NCBI GenBank assembly: GCA_014238125.1
Contig: JABABS010000094.1
Location: 40,371 to 104,370 of the forward strand
Reading direction: 5' to 3'
DNA: 64,000 nucleotides
DNA from: Phycisphaerales bacterium
GTDB taxonomy: Bacteria > Planctomycetota > Phycisphaerae > Phycisphaerales > SM1A02
The position numbers and the translations under genes were made by a program. Numbering within the stretch: position 1 is the stretch's first letter; the number at the start of each line of letters is the position of its first letter. Below the pieces are notes generated by a model. The model searched no databases. It saw only the letters and a list, made by a program, of their open reading frames with translations, and had not been told where the DNA came from. This document shows positions 44,836 through 54,586 of this stretch, in pieces.

Positions 44836-45461
44836 TTAGGGAGTTTGGTCGTACAAGTTAGGATGATGGCCCCGTTTTCGAGTGCGATATGTTGCACAAC
44901 AACAATTCGATCATCTAACAGTGGAATTTCGGCGTTAGCATCCGAGAATTGCACGTGAAATTTTGCTATTTGTTTATCAAACAGCGCGATTGGAAGCGGA
45001 AGTTTTCCAAGGCGAACCGCGATTGGTTCAATAAACAACCTCTCCGCATCAACCCAAATCCACCATTTGATGCCAAGTGGTCTTGGCGATTTTTGAATAA
45101 TCTCAACGTTCGCATACGTCCAAACTCCACCATCAGTTACATGAATCTGCGGGTCGTGAATTTCTGGAGGTAGTTCGATATTCTGATCATGTGACAGCCA
45201 TCCCTCAAGCCTTCCCGCAAGCCACGCGTTCATCGCATTATCACCAAGACGAATTCTCCACACTTCATCTTTGGGTCGAATTTTATGAAGTTCCTCATTG
45301 AAACGATACTCTGCTCGATCTGCAAGTACAGCGACTTCGGGATTAGTAAAATCTAGCGGGGAATACCAGTGTGGAGATTGGAAACTAAACCACACAAGCA
45401 CGGCTACAGTGATGGCAATAATTCCAATTGCAACAATAAGACTAATAAATAAACGCTTCAC
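44832..45461 (-). CDS. Hypothetical membrane-anchored protein (209 aa)
   Basis: A 209-residue protein with one N-terminal membrane helix (LFISLIVAIGIIAITVAVLVWF) and a soluble, probably periplasmic domain. The domain has WRIRLGDNAMNAWLAGRLEGWL and later beta-rich segments (GVWTYANVEIIQ; KWWIWVDAERLFIEPIAVRLGKLPLP), giving an SRPBCC- or lipocalin-like feel, but no family is recognised. Its GTG start lies 6 nt after the MFS transporter stop, so the two are cotranscribed. Its stop codon lies inside a perfect inverted repeat. Confidence 0.65.
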   Translation of the reverse strand: MKRLFISLIVAIGIIAITVAVLVWFSFQSPHWYSPLDFTNPEVAVLADRAEYRFNEELHKIRPKDEVWRIRLGDNAMNAWLAGRLEGWLSHDQNIELPPEIHDPQIHVTDGGVWTYANVEIIQKSPRPLGIKWWIWVDAERLFIEPIAVRLGKLPLPIALFDKQIAKFHVQFSDANAEIPLLDDRIVVVQHIALENGAIILTCTTKLPN

Positions 45462-45467
45462 GGGTGG

Positions 45468-46676
45468 TCAGCGTACCGAAATTGGGATCTTCCGAAGGAC
45501 ACCAAGCAAAACAAAATTCACAATGATGAATAAAACACCCGCAATGGGAAACATTATTGATAGGAGTGTTCCCGCCGGCAATGCAACAGCACTCACAATC
45601 CAGGCGCCGCCAAGGACGCCAACTGCAAATCCCGCTTGGCCAGCAGTTTGAAGCGAACTAAAAACAAGGTTTGACGCATCTGAGCGGACAGCAACAGAAA
45701 ATGCGGATGGCATGAGCCCCGCCGCACCGGCACCATAGACCAGTAAACATGGTGGTAATACAACAATTGGTGGCAACCACGCCATGAGACCCAAACCAGC
45801 CAATGCGAATCCGCAAAGCAGCGAGGAAATCAACCTGATTTTTTCACCACCGTGGCGATCGGCGAGAATGCCAACAGGTGCAGAAAATGAAGCTAGCGCA
45901 AGAAACATTCCACCAAGTGCAAGCCCAAGGGTCATTTTTCCAATATTAAACCCTGAAGCCAGTAAAAGTGGAAGAGATGTTGCAACAAGGGCTGCAAGTC
46001 CCCTATCAATTGCTAGAAAACCAGCACCTAGCCATTCTCTTGGAATAAGAGGACAACTATGAGGCTTAGGAAACGGAGAAGCCGGCATGTTATCAACAGT
46101 ATGACGCACAATCACAACAATTGGCGTAAGTACAGCCATTATCACCACGCCGGTCCAAAGCACTGCTACTGGGGACTCGCGTCCGATGAAACCACCTAAT
46201 CCAACGCCAAGGGCCAAGGCGACCATCATGACCGTAAAACCACCGCCCATTCTACCGCCGTAACGCTCCCTTTTTCCTGCTCCTGCAATCAGTCGAAACG
46301 AGACGGAAAGAAGTACCAAATCAGCACCACCTTCAAGACAACGAAACGCCAACATCGCCCACCACGTAGTCGAAATGGCCATTCCTGCCAGAAATAATGC
46401 CGACAGGACTGCTGAAGCGAGAAGCAGGACCGAAGAAGGAAACCGCCTTTTAAAAATATACAGCAGCCCTACAGCAAGAATTGCTCCAAGTAAATTCACC
46501 GCCATCAATAAATGAGCCGCGCTCTGAGAAACTCCAAACCGTACCACTGTTAGGTCGTGCAAGACTGGCACGATCAGAGCATCTGGAATTGCGGCAAGTC
46601 CAAGCAACAGGCACCCGACAGCAAGCGGGTGTTTGCTTCGAATTTGCGTGGTTTTATCGCTAACTTCTAGGATCAT
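45468..46676 (-). CDS. Major facilitator superfamily transporter
   Basis: A 402-residue protein with about 12 hydrophobic helices in two halves. LRISKHPL-type cytoplasmic N-terminus, then a first helix with PDALIVPVLHDL. The typical MFS loop motif between helices 2 and 3 is weak (LYIFKRRFPSS). GILADRHGGEKIRLIS in the second half matches the GxLaDrxGrr signature. The substrate cannot be inferred; the layout resembles sugar or drug efflux members. There is no Shine-Dalgarno site, and a short TTGACC/GGTCAA hairpin lies 6 nt upstream. It is cotranscribed with the 209-aa gene. Confidence 0.85.
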   Translation of the reverse strand: MILEVSDKTTQIRSKHPLAVGCLLLGLAAIPDALIVPVLHDLTVVRFGVSQSAAHLLMAVNLLGAILAVGLLYIFKRRFPSSVLLLASAVLSALFLAGMAISTTWWAMLAFRCLEGGADLVLLSVSFRLIAGAGKRERYGGRMGGGFTVMMVALALGVGLGGFIGRESPVAVLWTGVVIMAVLTPIVVIVRHTVDNMPASPFPKPHSCPLIPREWLGAGFLAIDRGLAALVATSLPLLLASGFNIGKMTLGLALGGMFLALASFSAPVGILADRHGGEKIRLISSLLCGFALAGLGLMAWLPPIVVLPPCLLVYGAGAAGLMPSAFSVAVRSDASNLVFSSLQTAGQAGFAVGVLGGAWIVSAVALPAGTLLSIMFPIAGVLFIIVNFVLLGVLRKIPISVR

Positions 46677-46681
46677 GTTTA

Positions 46682-46696
46682 TTGACCCGAGGTCAA
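46682..46696. repeat. Inverted repeat TTGACC-CGA-GGTCAA between the M3-FKBP gene and the MFS gene
   Basis: Six-base arms with a 3-nt loop, in the 24-nt gap between the two genes. On plus it is followed by ATTTTTA. It is too short to be a confident terminator for the minus gene. Its arms match those of the 44805 and 17812 repeats. Confidence 0.5.
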
Positions 46697-46700
46697 ATTT

Positions 46701-49487
46701 TTAGTCGGTAACGCTGATGAGCTCGACGTCGAAAACGAGGGTTGCTCCGCCTGGAATCACAGGAGGCATACCATTTGGTCCATAACCGAGAGTTGATGGA
46801 ATGATCAATTTACGTTTTCCGCCAACCTTCATTGAACCAACACCCTCCGTCCAACCAGCGATCACGCCGTTGAGTGGAAATGAGATCGTCTGACCACGGT
46901 CAACACTACTGTCAAATTTAGTGCCGTCAGTCAACCAACCCGTGTAATGCACTTCAACAGTACTTGAAGCACCCGCAGGTTGTGGGCCATTGCCCTCTGT
47001 CATGTCGTACCAAGAAAGACCACTATCGCTGGTCGCCGCTTCGCCTGTTACAGGATTACCTGGTAATTGTTCCATAGAAGGTACCTTTCCATAATCAATG
47101 ATGTCTAACAATTCGACATCGAAAATAAGAGTTGAGTCCGGTGGAATACTAGGCCGTCCACGCGAACCATACGCCAAGTTTGCCGGAATTCTAAATTTAC
47201 GTTTTTCGCCAACCTGCATGTCAGCAACGCCCTCTGTCCATCCCCGAATGACTCGATTAAGTGGAAATGTCGCGGGCGCACCACGCTTTACGCTGCTATC
47301 AAACATTGTGCCCTCTTCAAGCCACCCAGAATAATGCACCTTGACCGTGTCGGTGACACACGGTGTCGTGTCACCCTTTCCCTCTTGAATCACCCACCAC
47401 TCCAAGCCAGAAACAGATGTCGATGGTTCACCGAAAACTTCGTCACCCGGGACATCTACAGCAACTCTGGCTTCAACTTCCAAGCCAAGTGATTCTAAGA
47501 ATGCATCCATGCTTGGCTCGCGACCAAGATACTCACGAACAAGATCCAAACTGTCCTCTGTTCCACCCATCGACAAAATCTTCTCTCGATAATACGCGCC
47601 CGCTTCAGGATTTAGCATGCCCAGTTCCCTAAACCGCTGGAACATGTCTTGTGCATACACAAGTGACCACATATATCCGTAATAGCCCGCTTGGTAACCA
47701 GTGAGGTGCCCAAAACTGCTTTGAAAATGAGAGCCCGGGGTGTGCGGATACATTCGCGTCATATCATGAACGTCATACGCAACTTGCGTCGTATCAACAA
47801 CGCCATCTTCATCGGTATGGTACGCCTGATCAACCATGCCCAAGAAAATTTGGCCTTCGGCTTTTACTCCACTTTGCAAATTCTTTGCAGCAATCATACC
47901 TTCAATAAGTTCGTCTGGCATTGGTTCATTGGTTTCATAGTGTCGAGCAAAAAGTTTCAATGTCTCGGGTGTCCATACCCACTCTTCAAACATTTGTGAG
48001 GGTGCTTCGACAAAATCACGCTCAACACTGGTGCCAGCAAAGCCCGCCATTTCTGCTTCACTTAACAATGTATGTAAACAGTGACCAAATTCGTGGAAAA
48101 AAGTTTCTGTTTCGTCATGTGTCATTAACGATGGTTTGTTTGCGGTTGGTTTTGTAAAGTTACACACAAGCGCAGCGACTGGAAGTTGTACCGTTCCATC
48201 TGCCCACACTTTATGTTGTACCAAGCCCCACTGCGCGGCGTGTGAATATTTATTGTCACGCGGATGCAAGTCAATATAAAACTCACCAAGCTGCTTGCCA
48301 GAGTTCTTATCCCACACTTCAAACAATCTAACGTCACCGTGCCACAGCGGCGTTCCTCGTTCAGTGGCCAAATCTGTAACTTCGCGATACTCAATGCTGT
48401 ATAAATTTTGTGTGATTTCAAACAATCCGTCCATCACGTTTTGCAGTGGTAAATACTCCTGGACTTTTTGTGAATCAACTGCGAACTTGTCGTTTTTAAT
48501 TTTTTCGTAGTAATAACTAAAGTCGTAAGGATAAAACTCAGCAGTAGGATTGCCCGTATCTTCACGTTTTGCTTCAACGAGCTCAGCCCAGTCTTTTTCT
48601 GCTTTTTTGCGGACAACTGGGCGTAGTTTTTCGTAAAATGCAGCAACTGTAGCGGCGCTTTTTGACATTTTTAATTCGGTTTCATAATCTGCTGTTGTTG
48701 CGTACCCGAGTAAATCAGATGCTTCGTCTCGCAACTTAATAATGCGTTCGAGCAATTCAACGTTCTGTAATCCAGCACGTTTTGAATATGCAAACCGAAC
48801 TTTCTTTCGTGTTTCTGATACCGAACAATAGTCCAAAATTGGACCGAAGGTTGGATAGTCAAGTGTGACCTGATAATTACCATCCACTACATCAAGACCA
48901 TCAACAACATCTTGAGGAACACCGGTCAGCCCATCGGGCGGGATCGGAACGATCGTTTTATCTTCGCGAATGTTTGTGTCGAAATCAAGTGTCAATGTGC
49001 CTAGCTCTTTTTGGATTGTTTTTAATTTTTCGCGATCTTCTACAGTAAGAGACATGCCACTTCTTCGATAATCACGCATCGTGTGTTCAAGCATGCGTTC
49101 TTGTTCACCTGATAGTTCTGGGTTTGTATCTGCGTAAGTTTTAATCGCGTTGTACAAATCAACATTAGTTGCAAAGTCAATTGACCAATCTGACCAAAGT
49201 TGTGCTGCACCTTGTGCGGCTTCTCGTATGTCAGGGTTCGTGTGCACATACGCCATGAACGCTGGAATATTTGATGCCCCATCAAGACGAACCATCATGT
49301 CGTCAAGCGCACCAACCGTATTTTCAAATGTTCTTTCATCATCTGAAACAGCAATGATTGCTGCAATTTCAATGTCCGCGTTTGCAAATGCCGTTTCAAC
49401 GGTTGTTGTTAATTCTTCAGGAGTCTGTGGAATTGGGCGGTCAGCGATAAAGTTAGATGTGATCAATAGTACTGTTGTTAAAAACAT
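46701..49487 (-). CDS. Exported M3 metallopeptidase fused to two FKBP-type peptidyl-prolyl isomerase domains
   Basis: A 928-residue single ORF. An N-terminal hydrophobic segment ([14 protein letters not shown]) suggests export. Residues about 25-690 form an oligopeptidase-A/Dcp-type M3 peptidase, with [11 protein letters not shown] at about 463 and an [13 protein letters not shown] block holding the third zinc ligand. Two FKBP domains follow (about 705-815 and 820-928), each with VHYxGWL...GTxFDSS, GWTEGV and LAYGSRG or LGYGPNG signatures and most active-site aromatics. AGGA lies about 7 nt before the ATG. I know of no named family with this architecture. The fusion may join proline isomerisation to peptide cleavage in the periplasm. 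Confidence 0.93.
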   Translation of the reverse strand: MFLTTVLLITSNFIADRPIPQTPEELTTTVETAFANADIEIAAIIAVSDDERTFENTVGALDDMMVRLDGASNIPAFMAYVHTNPDIREAAQGAAQLWSDWSIDFATNVDLYNAIKTYADTNPELSGEQERMLEHTMRDYRRSGMSLTVEDREKLKTIQKELGTLTLDFDTNIREDKTIVPIPPDGLTGVPQDVVDGLDVVDGNYQVTLDYPTFGPILDYCSVSETRKKVRFAYSKRAGLQNVELLERIIKLRDEASDLLGYATTADYETELKMSKSAATVAAFYEKLRPVVRKKAEKDWAELVEAKREDTGNPTAEFYPYDFSYYYEKIKNDKFAVDSQKVQEYLPLQNVMDGLFEITQNLYSIEYREVTDLATERGTPLWHGDVRLFEVWDKNSGKQLGEFYIDLHPRDNKYSHAAQWGLVQHKVWADGTVQLPVAALVCNFTKPTANKPSLMTHDETETFFHEFGHCLHTLLSEAEMAGFAGTSVERDFVEAPSQMFEEWVWTPETLKLFARHYETNEPMPDELIEGMIAAKNLQSGVKAEGQIFLGMVDQAYHTDEDGVVDTTQVAYDVHDMTRMYPHTPGSHFQSSFGHLTGYQAGYYGYMWSLVYAQDMFQRFRELGMLNPEAGAYYREKILSMGGTEDSLDLVREYLGREPSMDAFLESLGLEVEARVAVDVPGDEVFGEPSTSVSGLEWWVIQEGKGDTTPCVTDTVKVHYSGWLEEGTMFDSSVKRGAPATFPLNRVIRGWTEGVADMQVGEKRKFRIPANLAYGSRGRPSIPPDSTLIFDVELLDIIDYGKVPSMEQLPGNPVTGEAATSDSGLSWYDMTEGNGPQPAGASSTVEVHYTGWLTDGTKFDSSVDRGQTISFPLNGVIAGWTEGVGSMKVGGKRKLIIPSTLGYGPNGMPPVIPGGATLVFDVELISVTD

Positions 49488-49526
49488 AAGTGTTCCTTTA
49501 TTTGAGCAACGTAGTGTATAAGGAAA

Positions 49527-49556
49527 CAGGGCTCACAACGTATGTTGTGAGCCCTG
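49527..49556 (-). terminator. Terminator downstream of atpD
   Basis: A perfect 13-bp stem (CAGGGCTCACAAC / GTTGTGAGCCCTG) with a 4-nt loop; TTTCCTT follows on the minus strand. It lies about 20 nt past the atpD stop. Confidence 0.85.
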
Positions 49557-49576
49557 TGATTTGAGGGTTTACTGAG

Positions 49577-51151
<1,575 letters not shown>

Positions 51152-51168
51152 TCATCGCAGAGGTGCGG

Positions 51169-51174
51169 TATACT
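51169..51174 (+). promoter_or_regulatory. -10 box of fabZ (TATACT, 9 nt before ATG)
   Basis: TATACT ends 9 nt before the ATG at 51184, and no ribosome binding site lies between. Confidence 0.5.
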
Positions 51175-51183
51175 TCGCCGCCT

Positions 51184-51579
51184 ATGAAGTTTGATCTTAT
51201 AGATCAGGTGCTCGAACAAGAAGAAGGGCGAATTGTGGCCATCAAGCAAGTCACGCTTGCTGAGGAATATCTCGCCGACCATTTTCCGAGTTTTCCAATT
51301 CTACCGGGTGTTCTTATGCTTGAAGCAATGGTGCAAGCGGCCTCAAAATTGCTCCCACCAAAAGGCCGCCGGCTCGTCCTTGGCGAGGTAAAGGCCGTAA
51401 AATACGGAGCCATGGTTCGCCCCGGAGATACGCTCAGGGTGGAAGTTATTGCAGGTGCCACAAACGAGGATGGCGCCACCCCTTGTAAAGGGACGGGGAC
51501 TGTTCTTCGAAGAGACAGTAGCGAAACGACGATAGCAGTGGCAGGACGTTTTACGATGCGGCCTGCTCGAATTGAATAA
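51184..51579 (+). CDS. 3-hydroxyacyl-ACP dehydratase, FabZ type
   Basis: A 131-residue hotdog-fold dehydratase. The catalytic pair is visible: His in DHFPSFPILPGVLML and Glu in LMLEAMVQAA. EVKAVKYGAMVRPGDTLRVEV is the usual strand pair. It removes water from 3-hydroxyacyl-ACP in fatty-acid or related acyl-chain synthesis. The ORF track starts at 51145; the ATG at 51184 gives MKFDLIDQVLEQ, a normal FabZ N-terminus. It leads a tight cluster with an acyl carrier protein and a second hotdog protein, which suggests a dedicated acyl-chain or lipid pathway. Confidence 0.88.
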   Translation: MKFDLIDQVLEQEEGRIVAIKQVTLAEEYLADHFPSFPILPGVLMLEAMVQAASKLLPPKGRRLVLGEVKAVKYGAMVRPGDTLRVEVIAGATNEDGATPCKGTGTVLRRDSSETTIAVAGRFTMRPARIE

Positions 51580-51598
51580 CACGAAATAGGAGACGGTT

Positions 51599-51985
51599 AT
51601 GAACCGCGATGATATTTTCTCAAAAATCCAAGGAGTTCTCGATGATGCCCTCGGCGTAGACGAAGACGAGGTAACTCCAGAAGCAAGCCTAACAGCCGAT
51701 CTCGGAGCTGAATCCATCGACTTCCTCGACATTGTTTTTCGAATTGAAAAAACGTTTGGTCTCAAAATTTCACAAGGTGAACTTTTTCCAGAAAACCTTG
51801 CAGATAACGCTGATTGGGTTGCTGATGGCAAACTCACAGACATGGGTCTTGAAATGCTCAAGGGACGCATGGCACACGTTGATTTTGCGGTATTTGAGGG
51901 CGGAGATCGCTCCGTCTCGAAACTAGGTGATGCCATTACTGTCGATTCCCTCGTCAATTTTGTTGAAATCAAACTCGCCGGATAA
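51599..51985 (+). CDS. Acyl carrier protein with C-terminal extension
   Basis: A 128-residue carrier protein, longer than the usual about 80. DLGAESIDFLDIVFRIEKTFG holds the phosphopantetheine Ser (about residue 39). The usual DSL motif is ESI, as in several specialised carriers. After residue 75 comes an extension with a GRMAHVDFAVFEGGDRSVSKL segment, then a helix ending VDSLVNFVEIKLAG, the normal last ACP helix displaced by the insertion. So the extra residues look like an insert before the final helix. It sits 19 nt after fabZ and 6 nt before the second hotdog gene. Ribosome site: AGGAGA about 5 nt upstream. Confidence 0.88.
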   Translation: MNRDDIFSKIQGVLDDALGVDEDEVTPEASLTADLGAESIDFLDIVFRIEKTFGLKISQGELFPENLADNADWVADGKLTDMGLEMLKGRMAHVDFAVFEGGDRSVSKLGDAITVDSLVNFVEIKLAG

Positions 51986-51991
51986 CACCTT

Positions 51992-52504
51992 ATGCGTTGG
52001 TTGTGGATAGATCGAATCATAAATCACGAACCGAACAAGCGGCTCGTTGCAATCAAAAATGTCTCGCTTGCCGAGGAACACCTTCACGATTGCATCGTGG
52101 ATGGTCAAGTTGTAATGCCTGCATCCCTTCTTATTGAGGGTATGGCTCAAACCGCTGGCATTCTTGTGGGGACCACTTCAAACTTCAAAGAGAAGGTAAT
52201 ACTCGCAAAAATAACAAAGGCCTCGTTCGATAGCGATGTGACGGCGGGGGATACCGTCCGTTATGACGCAACGATTGATCGAATCGACGATGCGGGAGCT
52301 GCAACAAGTGGCACAGTGGACAAACGCGTTGCCGGCGGTGATGCTTGGGAACGTATCGGTAGAATTGAGTTAATGTTCAGTCATATTGATAACAACATGG
52401 CCGGAACAGAATTTCCCGAGCACAATTTTGTCTTTTCCGACAACTTCAAGATGATCTTAGATGCCGCTGGTCTTGGAAATTATGTTTGCAACCAAGACGC
52501 TTAA
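51992..52504 (+). CDS. Hotdog-fold dehydratase-like protein (FabA/FabZ superfamily)
   Basis: A 170-residue protein with the FabZ-type order: MRWLWIDRIINHEPNKRLVAIKNVSLAEEH, then VMPASLLIEGMAQTAGILV, then KASFDSDVTAGDTVRYD. The catalytic Glu (LIEGMAQ) is conserved. The His region differs: the usual HFPGxPxMPG reads LHDCIVDGQVVMPASLL, so the His may be displaced. It could act alone or with the neighbouring FabZ as a heteromer. It is cotranscribed with the ACP gene (6-nt gap). Confidence 0.8.
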   Translation: MRWLWIDRIINHEPNKRLVAIKNVSLAEEHLHDCIVDGQVVMPASLLIEGMAQTAGILVGTTSNFKEKVILAKITKASFDSDVTAGDTVRYDATIDRIDDAGAATSGTVDKRVAGGDAWERIGRIELMFSHIDNNMAGTEFPEHNFVFSDNFKMILDAAGLGNYVCNQDA

Positions 52505-52556
52505 TGTTACAATGATATATCGAGTTATTTCTATACTTTACTAAGGAGGCACTTCC

Positions 52557-53087
52557 ATGCCAAGATTAAAAAACATTGACCCAGCAACCGATACTGGTGC
52601 GGGCGCTGACCTTCTCAACGGTCCACTCAAGGAAAAACAAATTAACATTTTCAAGGGACTCGCCGCACATCCGTCTGTCCTAGAAGGGTATATGGGCTGG
52701 GCTGGTGCTTCAAAAGGGGGCGCTTTGACAGCCGCCGAATGTGAAGTTGTTCAATTGCTTGCTGCAGAAAAATTCCACTGTGCGTATTGCACTGCCGCGC
52801 ACACAATGATTGCTGCTGGTACAGGATTCAACGAGGAAGATTGTGCAAATATCCGCCGCCGCATTTCAAGTGATCCAAAAACCCAAGCACTCATCAATTT
52901 CACCGCTGAAGCACTAGACACAATTGGAAATGTCAGCGATGAAACCCTCGCCGCGTTTATGGATGCTGGATATAACACTGAAGCGGCTATTGAGGTAACG
53001 GCAGGTATTTCGGTCATGACTTTCACGAGTTATTACAACCATATCAATAACACTGTTGTTGATCTCCCAGAGCCAGCCACCGTGTAA
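52557..53087 (+). CDS. AhpD/carboxymuconolactone-decarboxylase-like protein
   Basis: A 176-residue all-helical protein with the redox motif FHCAYCTAAHTMIA (CxxC followed by His), as in AhpD-like peroxidase or alkylhydroperoxidase partners. GYMGWAGASKGGALTAAECEVVQLLAAEK is the usual lead-in helix. Length fits the single-domain AhpD-like group. It has one of the strongest ribosome sites in the window (TAAGGAGG, 7 nt before ATG) and its own -10 candidate (TATACT at 52532-52537), followed by a perfect terminator, so it is probably well expressed and independent of the hotdog genes. Confidence 0.88.
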   Translation: MPRLKNIDPATDTGAGADLLNGPLKEKQINIFKGLAAHPSVLEGYMGWAGASKGGALTAAECEVVQLLAAEKFHCAYCTAAHTMIAAGTGFNEEDCANIRRRISSDPKTQALINFTAEALDTIGNVSDETLAAFMDAGYNTEAAIEVTAGISVMTFTSYYNHINNTVVDLPEPATV

Positions 53088-53107
53088 TTCAGACTATCCC
53101 AAAAAAT

Positions 53108-53139
53108 AGGCTCCTCGCCGTAAAGCGAGGAGCCTGTTT
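53108..53139 (+). terminator. Terminator after the AhpD-like gene
   Basis: AGGCTCCTCGC and GCGAGGAGCCT pair around a 6-nt loop, followed by GTTTT. A clean rho-independent terminator. Confidence 0.93.
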
Positions 53140-53340
53140 TCATATGATCGACTGGAGGATCGATCAAGGAGAGGAGTGTCCCGCCAAGGCGGGCTCTAAG
53201 TAGGAGGAGAGAAAAGAGAGCAATTTATTGTTCACCTGAACAGTCGAATATCTCTACGGTGAATGCAAGTCGTTGTGGAAATATAAACATCGATTTCTGA
53301 TTCCGTGGGTTGCTTTGTAACGGTTATGTCAATTACGCCG
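53140..53340 (+). other. Purine-rich intergenic region with a short hairpin and a 19-codon ORF
   Basis: Between the terminator and coaD lies a GA-rich stretch (aaggagaggag ... taggaggagagaaaagagag) around a CCCGC-CAAG-GCGGG hairpin at about 53180-53194. ATG 53144 to TAG 53203 could encode a 19-residue peptide (MIDWRIDQGEECPAK...). Several purine runs look like ribosome sites without a gene after them. A small RNA or leader is possible; nothing is proven. Confidence 0.3.
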
Positions 53341-53346
53341 TACAAT
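53341..53346 (+). promoter_or_regulatory. -10 box of coaD (TACAAT, 7 nt before ATG)
   Basis: TACAAT ends 7 nt before the coaD ATG; the spacer CGCGGGT contains no ribosome site. Confidence 0.55.
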
Positions 53347-53353
53347 CGCGGGT

Positions 53354-53911
53354 ATGAAGGAACACGTAGCCATGTACGCAGGGTCATTTGATCCAATTAC
53401 ATCTGGACATTTAGATGTTGTTGCACGATCACGGCACCTTTTTGATCGAATAGTGGTTGGCATTGGTTTCAATCCAGACAAGGAAGCGCTTTTTCCCGTC
53501 GAGGAAAGAGTCGAGATGGCAACCACTCTCATCGATGCGCTTGTTGCGAATGACCCAAATGCAGCAAGTGTTTCCGTTGAGCGATATTCTGGTCTCACTG
53601 TTGATTTTGCCAAAAAAGCTGGTGCATCAGCACTTGTTCGTGGCATTCGCAACGTCACAGATCTTGCTACCGAAACACAACTCGCAATTACAAACAGGCA
53701 AGTTGCAGACATCGAAACTGTTTTTATAATTACTGGCGAAGCGTATGCTTTCACATCTTCAAGTTTGATTCGACAAATTGCCGCACTCGGTGGCAATTTA
53801 GATCGACTTGATAGCATCATCCCACCCCTCGTCATTGAACGGCTCAAAATATTGCAAGCAGACCCAAGTGGTTTGCTTAAGGCGATGGCAAATGATGCGA
53901 ATATGGAATAA
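53354..53911 (+). CDS. coaD: Phosphopantetheine adenylyltransferase
   Basis: A 185-residue enzyme that adds AMP to 4'-phosphopantetheine in coenzyme A synthesis. AMYAGSFDPITSGHLDVVAR holds the HxGH-type nucleotide site; KKAGASALVRGIRNVTD and the C-terminal TSSSLIRQIAALGG are also typical. It is slightly longer than the E. coli protein (159) at the C-terminus. The MBL-fold gene follows after 3 nt, probably on one transcript. coaD products feed the phosphopantetheine arm used by carrier proteins such as the ACP encoded nearby. Confidence 0.95.
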   Translation: MKEHVAMYAGSFDPITSGHLDVVARSRHLFDRIVVGIGFNPDKEALFPVEERVEMATTLIDALVANDPNAASVSVERYSGLTVDFAKKAGASALVRGIRNVTDLATETQLAITNRQVADIETVFIITGEAYAFTSSSLIRQIAALGGNLDRLDSIIPPLVIERLKILQADPSGLLKAMANDANME

Positions 53912-53914
53912 CTG

Positions 53915-54586
53915 ATGTATCCCAGAGTTGTATCCATCGGAACGCTTGCAAATAACCCGCTTTGGAATGAACGTGGAAACTCTAGAATTAGTCATTCAAC
54001 GACGACTGTTATCAAAACGGGAGATGCAATTATTCTCGTTGATCCATCGCTCCCCCCAACGCTAATGGATGCGAGATTAGACGAAAGGTGGGGATTAAAA
54101 CTTTCAAACATTACGCATGTTTTTCTCACGAGTTTCGATCCAGATAGACGCCGCACACTTCCTGGGATTGAACATGCAAACTGGCTCATGCACGAACCAG
54201 AAATACAATCTGCTTCTGCAGCAATTCAAGATGAAATACTCAGAGCTGAAAACGATCCTGCGGTAGTCAATATCCTAGAAGAACATTTGGGATTACTTGC
54301 AAGTTTCACATCACCAGAAGACAATCCTTTTCCTTCTGTGGATTTGTTTCCCATTCCCGGATTCACGCCCGGAAGTTGTGGTCTCTTGCTACCTCTTCCA
54401 AAACAAACTGTTTTAATTACAGGCGACACTGTCGCAACACTGGAACATCTTCAAAACGGATCCGTTCTTCAAAATTGTGCAAACATTGAATTAGCTAAAG
54501 AGTCATTCGTTGAGTGTGTAGAAATCGCAGATATTATTATTCCCGGAAGAGACAATATTATTCTTAATCCAGCGCGATCACAATGA
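53915..54586 (+). CDS. Metallo-beta-lactamase-fold protein with a degenerate metal site
   Basis: A 223-residue protein with the MBL outline: RISHSTTTVIKTGDAIILVDPSLPP, then THVFLTSFDPDRRRTLPGI where active members read TH-x-H-x-D-H, then FTPGSCGLLLPL where the third His (GHTPGS) should be, and LITGDTVATLEHL. The first, second and fourth ligands of HxHxDH read Ser, Asp and Arg, and the GHTPG His is Phe. It is therefore unlikely to bind two zinc ions in the usual way. It follows coaD by 3 nt and overlaps the next gene by 4 bp (ATGA). The function is unknown. Confidence 0.75.
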   Translation: MYPRVVSIGTLANNPLWNERGNSRISHSTTTVIKTGDAIILVDPSLPPTLMDARLDERWGLKLSNITHVFLTSFDPDRRRTLPGIEHANWLMHEPEIQSASAAIQDEILRAENDPAVVNILEEHLGLLASFTSPEDNPFPSVDLFPIPGFTPGSCGLLLPLPKQTVLITGDTVATLEHLQNGSVLQNCANIELAKESFVECVEIADIIIPGRDNIILNPARSQ

